NCBI GenBank assembly: GCA_002413145.1
Contig: DHWK01000136.1
Span: 1-5,785, forward strand
Length of the DNA stretch: 5,785 bases
Source of the DNA: a bacterium UBP12_UBA5184
Lineage (GTDB): Bacteria; Vulcanimicrobiota; Vulcanimicrobiia; Vulcanimicrobiales; Vulcanimicrobiaceae
Reading direction: 5' to 3'
The notes beneath the pieces are model-generated. The model was not told where the DNA came from. It searched no databases and saw only the letters and a program-made list of their open reading frames with translations. This document shows positions 1 to 4,985 of this stretch, piece by piece. The stretch's first letter is position 1. Each line of letters opens with the position of its first letter. The translations under genes and the position numbers were made by a program.

Positions 1-1035
1 GTCGTGCTCGCGATCATGCCCTGGAATTTTCCGTACTGGCAAGTCTTCCGCTTCGCCGCGCCGGCCCTCATGGCCGGCAACGTCGCCCTCCTCAAACACG
101 CCGCCAATGTGACGGGCTGTTCGCTCGAAATCGAACGAATCTTCGAGATGTGCGGCGCTCCCGAGGGCGTCTTCGCGTCGCTGCTCGTGAACAGCCGCGA
201 GATGGGACCGGTCGTCGACGATGCGCGGATCGCGGCCGTCACGCTGACCGGGAGTACCGATGCGGGCAGTTCGGTCGCCGCGGCGGCCGGCAAAGCCTTG
301 AAGAAAACCGTCCTCGAACTCGGCGGTTCCGATGCCTTCGTCGTCCTCGCCGACGCCGATCTCGAGGCCGCCGCCGCGACCGCGGTCAAGGCGCGTTTCC
401 AGAACACCGGTCAAAGTTGCATCGCGGCGAAGCGCTTCATCATCGAGGATGGCGTCCACGACGACTTCCTCGCACGCTTCGTTGCGAAAACCAAACAACT
501 CGTGATTGGAGATCCGCTGAATCCCAAGACGCAAGTCGGCCCGCTCGCGCGCGAAGACCTGCGCGAAGCGCTCGAACGGCAAGTCGGCGAATCCGTCAAA
601 GAGGGCGCGAAGGTCGCGCTCGGTGCGAAGCGCGTCAATCGCCCGGGCTACTATTATGAACCGACGATCCTGAGCGACGTGACGCCGTCGATGCCGCTGT
701 TCCGCGAGGAGACTTTCGGACCGGCGGCCGCCGTCGTTCGCGCGCGCGATCCCGAGCATGCGATCGAACTCGCCAACGACTCCGAGTTCGGCCTGGGCGG
801 AAATCTGTGGACCGGCGACGCGGCGCGCGCGGAGAAGATCGCGGCGCGCCTCGAATCGGGCAGCGTCTTCATCAACGGAATGACCGCGAGCGATCCGCGC
901 CTGCCCTTCGGCGGCCTCAAGCGCAGCGGGCATGGCCGCGAGCTCTCGGACTACGGCATCAAGGAATTCGTGAACGTTCAGACCATATGGATCGGCCCGG
1001 CCCAGAACGAGCAGCCGAAACTGCAATCCGAATAA
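1..1035 (+). CDS. sad: NAD(P)-dependent succinate-semialdehyde dehydrogenase, Sad/YneI type (5' partial)
   Basis: This enzyme would oxidise succinate semialdehyde to succinate, the last step of GABA/putrescine-type catabolism, in the cytoplasm. The frame is open at base 1, so about 110 N-terminal residues of a roughly 455-residue family are missing. Counting from codon 4-6 as residue 1, the visible landmarks are the substrate/cofactor motif MPWNFP (5-10), the NAD-binding LTGSTDAG (81-88), the general base E105 in LELGGS, and the catalytic C139 in NTGQSC. The late motifs FREETFGP and FGGLKRSGHGRE are also present. LKHAANVTGC near residue 30, AAKRFIIE after the cysteine and a C-terminus ending near QTIW resemble E. 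coli Sad (YneI) as I remember it more than GabD. That supports SSADH over a generic aldehyde dehydrogenase, although substrate range cannot be proved from sequence. All catalytic residues are intact. The TAA stop at 1033-1035 overlaps the start region of the next gene, suggesting co-transcription. Confidence 0.88.
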   Translation, partial: VVLAIMPWNFPYWQVFRFAAPALMAGNVALLKHAANVTGCSLEIERIFEMCGAPEGVFASLLVNSREMGPVVDDARIAAVTLTGSTDAGSSVAAAAGKALKKTVLELGGSDAFVVLADADLEAAAATAVKARFQNTGQSCIAAKRFIIEDGVHDDFLARFVAKTKQLVIGDPLNPKTQVGPLAREDLREALERQVGESVKEGAKVALGAKRVNRPGYYYEPTILSDVTPSMPLFREETFGPAAAVVRARDPEHAIELANDSEFGLGGNLWTGDAARAEKIAARLESGSVFINGMTASDPRLPFGGLKRSGHGRELSDYGIKEFVNVQTIWIGPAQNEQPKLQSE

Positions 1036-2195
1036 TCCGCTCGTTCGTGCTCGCCGGCGTCGTCGCGCTCTCCGCTTGCGCGCTCGGAGGCGCTACGAAG
1101 CCGCATCTTCCTTCGCCGGCGGCGCCGCTGACGATCGGCGTCGAATTGCCTCTGCACGGCGACATCGGCGCCGACGGGTTGCGGGCGCTTGATGCCATCG
1201 GCGACGAGATAACGCGTTACAACTCGCGGCCGAACGTCCGACGCCTGCGCATCGTCATTAAGGATACGACGCTCGGCGGCTTGGCGAATCCTCATCAAGA
1301 CGAGGGTGTCGATGCGTCCGGCCTTCCGCCGCAGGCCGCCTCGCTCGTGCGCGAGTTCGGCAAGGATGCCAACGTCCTTGCGGCGCTCGGGGGCCTGCAG
1401 GCCCCACTCGCGGCAGCCGACGCCAAAGCGGCGAGCGCGCTGCAACTTCCGCTGGTCACGCTCGCGCCGCTACCCGACGATTGCGGCGCTCTCGGAGGGC
1501 GCGCCAAAACGCGGTTCGCCGGCGCCTTCTCCGTCGCCGGCGCTGCCTCGCTCGAAGCGCTCGCGGTCGCGCGTCTCGTCAAAAACCGCGGCTACCATAC
1601 GCTCGGCATCCTCAGCCAACCCGGAGTCAAACCGCGCGCCGAGCAAGCGCGCTGCTTGATTGCCGCGCTGACGCGGCCGGCGGGCGCGGGCCAGACGCGG
1701 ATCGTCCCATCCACCCTTCGCTCCGATTTTGCGACGCTCGAGCGGCGCGCGGCGGAAGGCGAACTCGACGGCTTCGTCTATTTCGGACCGGCGGAACGCG
1801 GCGCACTGCTCTGCGATCGGTTGGGCATCCTCGGGATGCGAGCCACCTCGCTTGCGGTGGCGGCGCATCGCGGCTACGATTCCGCGACGATACCCGCGCG
1901 CTGCCGTTGGTTACGGCGCGTCGAGGATGCTGCGAGGGCGGCGCAAAGCTCGGTCGAAAGCGTGATCCAAGCCCTGGCGATAGCAAGCCGCCGGCACAAC
2001 GGCGATGCCGCTCGCGTCACGCGCCGAGAGATGCTCGCCGCCCTGCGCGACGGCCACGCGCGCGGGGTTTCCGCGGGCAGCGCGATGCTCGCCTGCGCTG
2101 GCGGCTCGGCCGATCGCGCGACGTTTGAGAGCCTTCCGCCGCGGCGACCTCTACCAAATTCGTTCTCCGTGGCGGACCAGCGCTGCGTACGCTAA
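987..2195 (+). CDS. Lipoprotein, type I periplasmic binding protein-like (Liv/Peripla_BP_6-like)
   Basis: This is probably an exported, lipid-anchored ligand-binding protein. From the ATG at 987 it is 402 residues. A basic stretch IRIIRSF (14-20) is followed by a short hydrophobic core and the lipobox LSAC with lipidation cysteine C31. The mature part begins PLTIGVELPLHGDIG (47-61), typical of the first strand of Liv-type receptors. A segment around 129-161 (VLAALGGLQAP to LPLVTLAP) matches the family pattern in which a GG-containing loop is followed by a conserved 'LPLVT' strand. A second alpha/beta lobe follows (TLGILS, DGFVYFGP). Besides C31 there are six cysteines (166, 223, 276, 306, 370, 400), so disulfides are possible. 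No permease or ATPase lies nearby, so it could be a sensor or an orphan receptor rather than a transporter part. The start is uncertain: ATG 987 lacks a clear Shine-Dalgarno, and the better-looking N-terminus would begin at a non-canonical ATA at 1032, overlapping the previous stop as ATAA. The ligand is unknown. Confidence 0.72.
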   Translation: MDRPGPERAAETAIRIIRSFVLAGVVALSACALGGATKPHLPSPAAPLTIGVELPLHGDIGADGLRALDAIGDEITRYNSRPNVRRLRIVIKDTTLGGLANPHQDEGVDASGLPPQAASLVREFGKDANVLAALGGLQAPLAAADAKAASALQLPLVTLAPLPDDCGALGGRAKTRFAGAFSVAGAASLEALAVARLVKNRGYHTLGILSQPGVKPRAEQARCLIAALTRPAGAGQTRIVPSTLRSDFATLERRAAEGELDGFVYFGPAERGALLCDRLGILGMRATSLAVAAHRGYDSATIPARCRWLRRVEDAARAAQSSVESVIQALAIASRRHNGDAARVTRREMLAALRDGHARGVSAGSAMLACAGGSADRATFESLPPRRPLPNSFSVADQRCVR

Positions 2196-2215
2196 CGACG
2201 TCCTTCGCGACGATC

Positions 2216-2578
2216 TTGCTCGGCATTTTCTTCATAGGGGCCGGCGCGAATCACTTCGTTCACCCGCAATTCTACGCTCGTCTGATCCCGCCGTGGCTGC
2301 CCGATGGGACACTCGTCGTGCAGATCAGCGGAGTTTGCGAGATACTGGGGGGTGTAGGCGCCCTGTTGCGGCAGACCCGACGGTATGCCGGCATCGGATT
2401 GATCGCGTTATTGATTGCGGTCTTTCCGGCAAACCTGCAAATGGCGCTGCATCCGGAACTCTACCGCGATATCGGCAGCCCCGCAGCGTTTTATATCCGG
2501 CTTCCGCTCCAACTCGTTCTGCTCGTCTGGGTGTGGTGGACGTGCTTGCGCTCGCGCATCGCTGCCGAACGCCCTTAA
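2216..2578 (+). CDS. DoxX family membrane protein
   Basis: This is a small integral membrane protein of the DoxX/DoxD superfamily. Members sit in the cytoplasmic membrane and have been linked to quinone/thiol redox or stress functions, but the role of most is unknown. From TTG 2216 it has 120 residues with three clear hydrophobic segments (about 32-51, 57-76 and 91-111) plus a truncated first one at 1-12. Family-like features are GAGANHFVHPQFY just after helix 1, the Pro-rich loop LIPPWLP, SGVCEILGG in helix 2 and FPANLQMALHP after helix 3. The C-terminal end is Arg-rich and probably cytoplasmic. The frame continues upstream without a stop to 2129. A CTG at 2183 would add LRTLTTSFATI and complete helix 1, overlapping the preceding gene by 13 nt. 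There is a GGCGGA about 6 nt before that CTG, but no good Shine-Dalgarno before the TTG. The listed start is therefore the conservative one. It is probably co-transcribed with the two genes before it. Confidence 0.82.
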   Translation: MLGIFFIGAGANHFVHPQFYARLIPPWLPDGTLVVQISGVCEILGGVGALLRQTRRYAGIGLIALLIAVFPANLQMALHPELYRDIGSPAAFYIRLPLQLVLLVWVWWTCLRSRIAAERP

Positions 2579-2588
2579 CAGGCTGTTA
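2576..2588. repeat. Perfect inverted repeat spanning two convergent stop codons
   Basis: TAACAG-G-CTGTTA is a perfect 6-1-6 palindrome. Its left arm starts with the doxX stop TAA on the plus strand, and its right arm holds the TAA stop of the small membrane protein on the minus strand. In RNA a stem of about 7 bp (CC, U-G, UAAC with GUUA, G, GG) with loop AGGCU could form over 2573-2591. No T-run follows on either strand, so this is at best a weak bidirectional terminator or a transcription-collision site. It may simply result from two TAA stops facing each other. Confidence 0.4.
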
Positions 2589-2771
2589 GGGATCGTGATG
2601 GTGCAGCTTGTCACCGACGCTCCGGACGCCGCCCTCGACGGTGGTTTCTGTTTTTCGCACGGCGTTTAGGATCCAATGGATCACCGCGAAGACGCCGATC
2701 ACCGCAAACAGGAAAACGATGCCGAAGATCCAGGCACCGATGTGCAGCAAGTTGACGACAAACTGTTCCAC
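2586..2771 (-). CDS. Small single-pass membrane protein, function unknown
   Basis: I do not recognise this 61-residue protein. It has one long hydrophobic segment at about residues 5-37 (LLHIGAWIFGIVFLFAVIG and following). A charged, polar tail follows from R39 and ends in KLHHHDP. There is no signal-peptidase site, so it is probably an inner-membrane protein with its C-terminus in the cytoplasm. The translation start is strongly supported: on the minus strand AAGGGAGG (2779-2786) lies 7 nt before GTG 2771, the best Shine-Dalgarno in the window. Its gene lies 70 nt downstream of the dapD-aminotransferase pair on the same strand, so it could be read from that operon or from its own promoter. 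It converges with doxX, with 7 bp between the stops. I infer that it is a real gene from the ribosome binding site and the coherent membrane-plus-tail composition, not from a family match. Confidence 0.7.
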   Translation of the reverse strand: MEQFVVNLLHIGAWIFGIVFLFAVIGVFAVIHWILNAVRKTETTVEGGVRSVGDKLHHHDP

Positions 2772-2841
2772 GTGGGGGCCTCCCTTAGCGTCCCTAGTCG
2801 AAGCGCTCTTCTGGCAAGCGGCCGCTAGCCCTGGTTCTCGC
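2772..2841 (-). other. Short spacer between aminotransferase and the small membrane gene
   Basis: These 70 nt separate the aminotransferase stop from the small gene's start on the minus strand. They hold the ribosome binding site at the downstream end and a GC-rich 10-bp palindrome, AGCGGCCGCT, near 2816-2825. With GGC/GCC flanks this could form a short RNA hairpin, but no T-run follows it, so a terminator is not supported. No promoter consensus is obvious. Confidence 0.35.
2779..2786 (-). promoter_or_regulatory. Strong Shine-Dalgarno of the 61-residue membrane protein
   Basis: Read on the minus strand, AAGGGAGG is followed by 7 nt (CCCCCAC) and then the GTG start at 2771. This near-ideal match and spacing fixes the start and is the main reason to accept such a short gene. 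Neither dapD nor the two downstream plus-strand genes has anything comparable. Confidence 0.7.
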
Positions 2842-3975
2842 TTATCGGCTTCTTACGACCGCAGCGGCGTGTTCGGCGATGCGACGATAGCCCTCGCGGA
2901 CGTCCTGGATCTCGGCGACGAAGGAGGTGCGTAACCACCCGCTCAGCGACGCGGCGAAGTTGTCGGCCGGGATAGCGATGACGTCGCGCTCGTCGATCAA
3001 ACTCTCGACGAATTGCAGCGTCTTCGGATCGCCGACGCGGACGCACAGATAGAACGCTCCCTCGGGTTCGATGTACTCGAGGCCGTTTTCGCGCGCGGCC
3101 GCCGTCGCTCGTTCCAGCTGTTTCGCGTACCAGGGTCGCGCCGTCGCCAAATCGGTCGCTGCGAAGATCTCCAGGGCGATGCGCTGCGCGAAGGTGCTCG
3201 CGCAGGAGCTCGACCAGCCGTGCATCTTGACGATCTGCGGCATGACATCGAGCGGTGCGAAAAGCCAGCCCAGACGTAAACCCGTGAGCGAATTGCTCTT
3301 GGAGAGCGAGTTGATCGCGATCGTGTACGGATAGACCTTTCCCAACTCGCCGGCGTCGTCGGTATAGACGAGCTCGCGATAAATCTCGTCGTGCATGAGA
3401 TAGACCGGCGGCCCCGGCCTTGCGAGCAGCGTATCGGCGATCTTCTTCGCCCCGGCCTTCGAGATCACGCGACCCGTCGGGTTGCAGGGAGAGCACAGGA
3501 TGAGCATCCGCGTCCGCGACCCGAGCGCCGCGAGAATCGTATCGGCGTCGAGCGCGCAACCGTCTTTCGGTTCGAGAACGACGCGTCGTAAGGCGATGCC
3601 TTCGACTTGCGCGATCTTGGCATAAACCGGAAAAGCCGGCTCGACCAAGAGTATCTCATCCCGCGCCGGATCGAGCAGCGTTTTGATCGTCAGATAGACG
3701 GCCTCTTGCGAGCCGGTCGTGATGCAGACATTTCCGGGATCGTTGAGTCCCGGATAATCGTAGTGGCGGGCAATCGCGCTGCGAACGTCTTCAAATCCGA
3801 TGTTGGGCGAATAGCGGCAGCCGTGCTCGGCGACCCATTCGGTGGCACGCTCGAAGTATTCCACCTTCGGCATCAGGGTCGGTTCGCCCAACCCGAGATC
3901 GATCGTCGTCGCTTTCCGGCGCGCGTGCAGCGCGCGAATCAAGGAGCCCGTCGTCGCTGCGATCGCGGGATTCAC
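2842..3975 (-). CDS. dapC: PLP-dependent aminotransferase, class I/II; probable N-succinyldiaminopimelate aminotransferase
   Basis: This is a fold-type I aminotransferase using pyridoxal phosphate. From GTG 3975 it has 377 residues, the usual length for the aspartate-aminotransferase superfamily. Visible motifs are the substrate loop LGLGEPT (27-33), the cofactor-phosphate region TTGSQEAVY (87-94), and NPTG with N165. D196-E197-I-Y199 follows, where the Asp pairs with the pyridine nitrogen. The Schiff-base lysine is K226 in NSLSKSNSLTGLRLGW, and the carboxylate-binding R349 lies in WLRTSF. All key residues are present. The GTG start overlaps the dapD stop by 4 nt (GTGA), implying translational coupling. 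The step after DapD is transamination of N-succinyl-2-amino-6-ketopimelate with glutamate, so the DapC assignment is inference from context. The fold alone would also fit an aspartate or aromatic aminotransferase. The frame stays open to an upstream ATG at 4062, but that extension lies inside dapD, has a poor composition and is rejected. Confidence 0.85.
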   Translation of the reverse strand: MNPAIAATTGSLIRALHARRKATTIDLGLGEPTLMPKVEYFERATEWVAEHGCRYSPNIGFEDVRSAIARHYDYPGLNDPGNVCITTGSQEAVYLTIKTLLDPARDEILLVEPAFPVYAKIAQVEGIALRRVVLEPKDGCALDADTILAALGSRTRMLILCSPCNPTGRVISKAGAKKIADTLLARPGPPVYLMHDEIYRELVYTDDAGELGKVYPYTIAINSLSKSNSLTGLRLGWLFAPLDVMPQIVKMHGWSSSCASTFAQRIALEIFAATDLATARPWYAKQLERATAAARENGLEYIEPEGAFYLCVRVGDPKTLQFVESLIDERDVIAIPADNFAASLSGWLRTSFVAEIQDVREGYRRIAEHAAAVVRSR

Positions 3976-4823
3976 ACCGAAACTCCATATTCCCTGATCG
4001 CGCGCTCGAGCGACGTCTTGCGGTCGGTCTCCGCCGTCCGCTCGCCGATCACAAGCGCGCACGGCGTCCCGAATTCGCCGGCCGGAAACTTCTTGGGAAG
4101 CGTCCCCGGAATCACGACCGAACGCGGTGCGATCCGGCCGCGGCTCACGACGGGTTCGGTTCCGCGCACGTCGACGATCGGCGTGCTGCCGGTCAAGATC
4201 ACGCCCGCGCCGAGGACCGCTTCACGTCCCACGAAGACGCCTTCGACGACGATACAGCGCGAACCGACGAAAGCGCCGTCTTCGACGATCACCGGCTGCG
4301 CTTGCGGCGGCTCGAGGACACCACCGATACCGACGCCGCCGGCGAGGTGGACGTCTTTGCCGATTTGAGCGCACGAACCGACGGTCGCCCAGGTATCGAC
4401 CATCGAGCCCCCGTCGACGTAGGCGCCGATATTGATGAAACCAGGCATCAAGATCGCGTTGCGGCCGATGAACGAACCGTAGCGCGCGACGCCGGGCGGG
4501 ACGCAGCGGGCGCCTAACTCGGCGAAATTGCGTTTGGTCGGGAGTTTGTCGAAAAAAGTCGGCCGCTCGTCGCGTGCCCCGAACGCATCCTCACGCTCGC
4601 GCCGGCCGACTTCGACCGCATCGAGCTTGCGAAAATAGAGCAGGATCGCTTCCTTGATCCACGCGTTGGTTACCCAACCGCCGTTCGACGGTTCGGCGAC
4701 CCGCAGTTTTCCGACGTCCAGCGCGGCAATCACCTCGTCGACCGCCGCGCCGGCTGGACCGCGCAGATCGGAAGGATCGCGCACGAGCGCTTCGATCCGT
4801 CCCTTGAGTTCCGTAGCCTCCAT
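3972..4823 (-). CDS. dapD: 2,3,4,5-tetrahydropyridine-2,6-dicarboxylate N-succinyltransferase
   Basis: DapD transfers succinyl from succinyl-CoA to tetrahydrodipicolinate, committing it to the succinylase branch of lysine and meso-diaminopimelate synthesis in the cytoplasm. It has 283 residues against about 274 in E. coli. The N-terminal helical domain (1-105) includes NGGWVTNAWIKEAILLYFR (47-65). A left-handed beta-helix of hexapeptide repeats follows (about 112-260). Within it are the family signatures GSFIG, NIGAYVDGGSMVDTWATVGS (131-150) and AQIGKDVHLAGGVGIGGVLEP (152-172), and VVEGV with E194. D143 and E194 are candidate active-site acids by position in these motifs. E. coli has VDEGT where this has VDGGS, a small deviation. 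The ATG at 4823 is the only sensible start; the frame upstream runs antisense into tkt and is not dapD-like. No clear Shine-Dalgarno precedes it. It overlaps the aminotransferase by 4 nt and is transcribed divergently from tkt. Confidence 0.95.
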   Translation of the reverse strand: MEATELKGRIEALVRDPSDLRGPAGAAVDEVIAALDVGKLRVAEPSNGGWVTNAWIKEAILLYFRKLDAVEVGRREREDAFGARDERPTFFDKLPTKRNFAELGARCVPPGVARYGSFIGRNAILMPGFINIGAYVDGGSMVDTWATVGSCAQIGKDVHLAGGVGIGGVLEPPQAQPVIVEDGAFVGSRCIVVEGVFVGREAVLGAGVILTGSTPIVDVRGTEPVVSRGRIAPRSVVIPGTLPKKFPAGEFGTPCALVIGERTAETDRKTSLERAIREYGVSV

Positions 4824-4844
4824 CGCGCGCGGTTGCTTCGCACC

Positions 4845-4857
4845 ACGGGCAGCCCGT
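4845..4857. repeat. Perfect 6-1-6 palindrome upstream of dapD
   Basis: ACGGGC-A-GCCCGT is a perfect inverted repeat centred on A4851, about 28 bp before the dapD start. It is flanked by an outer imperfect pair, GCTTCGC (4835-4841) and GCGAAAGC (4865-4872), so a longer hairpin in the dapD leader RNA or a two-layer operator is conceivable. No T-run follows. A chance origin in GC-rich DNA is possible. Confidence 0.45.
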
Positions 4858-4899
4858 CCTTGGAGCGAAAGCCCGGCTACAGCGCGCCGCCGCCTCCGG

Positions 4900-4912
4900 G
4901 GAGATAATCTCC
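4900..4912. repeat. Perfect 6-1-6 palindrome covering a -10-like box
   Basis: GGAGAT-A-ATCTCC is a perfect inverted repeat centred on A4906. It encloses the -10-like GATAAT and lies exactly 55 bp, centre to centre, from the palindrome at 4845-4857. Its position between divergent genes suits an operator that would block a promoter when bound. This is inference from symmetry and position only; no regulator is encoded in the window. Confidence 0.4.
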
Positions 4913-4976
4913 GCGCCCGCCCGCTCGGAATCGCCCTTCCCAGCGGCGAACGCCCCCTGTCCGCTCGCCTTCCCTT

Positions 4977-4981
4977 GGAGG
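4977..4981 (+). promoter_or_regulatory. Shine-Dalgarno of tkt
   Basis: GGAGG precedes GTG 4986 with a 4-nt spacer (TCCC). The spacing is slightly short, but the match is full and it fixes the transketolase start at this GTG. Confidence 0.65.
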
Positions 4982-4985
4982 TCCC

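Larger units (their letters stand above)
4824..4985. promoter_or_regulatory. Divergent intergenic region between dapD and tkt
   Basis: These 162 bp must carry the promoters of both divergent genes. The sequence is very GC-rich apart from a short AT-containing island at 4902-4908. GATAAT (4903-4908, plus strand) matches 5 of 6 positions of a sigma-70 -10 box. No convincing -35 box lies 16-18 bp upstream of it, so the promoter call is weak. A plus-strand start there would give tkt a leader of roughly 70 nt. On the minus strand the same island reads GATTAT, a poorer -10. The region is too short for a lysine riboswitch ahead of dapD and I see no sign of one. Confidence 0.5.

Noticed and set aside
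807..986. Upstream extension of the lipoprotein frame to 807
   Set aside because: It lies fully within the conserved C-terminal part of the dehydrogenase, is Arg-rich in the way of shadow frames, and would bury the lipoprotein signal peptide deep inside the protein.
978..1986. Several minus-strand frames opposite the lipoprotein gene
   Set aside because: Arg/Ala-rich shadow translations without motifs or ribosome binding sites; the plus frame has a lipobox and a recognisable fold pattern.
2816..2825. AGCGGCCGCT palindrome as a terminator of the dap pair
   Set aside because: No T-run follows on the minus strand and the stem is short; symmetric GC runs are common in this base composition.
3976..4062. 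29-residue N-terminal extension of the aminotransferase from ATG 4062
   Set aside because: It is out-of-frame translation of the conserved dapD end with no family resemblance; the GTG at 3975 overlaps the dapD stop in the usual coupled manner.
3607..4368. 253-residue plus-strand frame across dapD and the aminotransferase
   Set aside because: Both minus-strand genes have full family motifs here; the plus frame has the low-complexity Pro/Thr/Arg composition of a shadow.
4858..4980. Direct repeat CCTTGGAG at 4858-4865 and 4973-4980
   Set aside because: Only 8 bp; the second copy is explained by the tkt ribosome binding site and the first has no start codon at a suitable distance.
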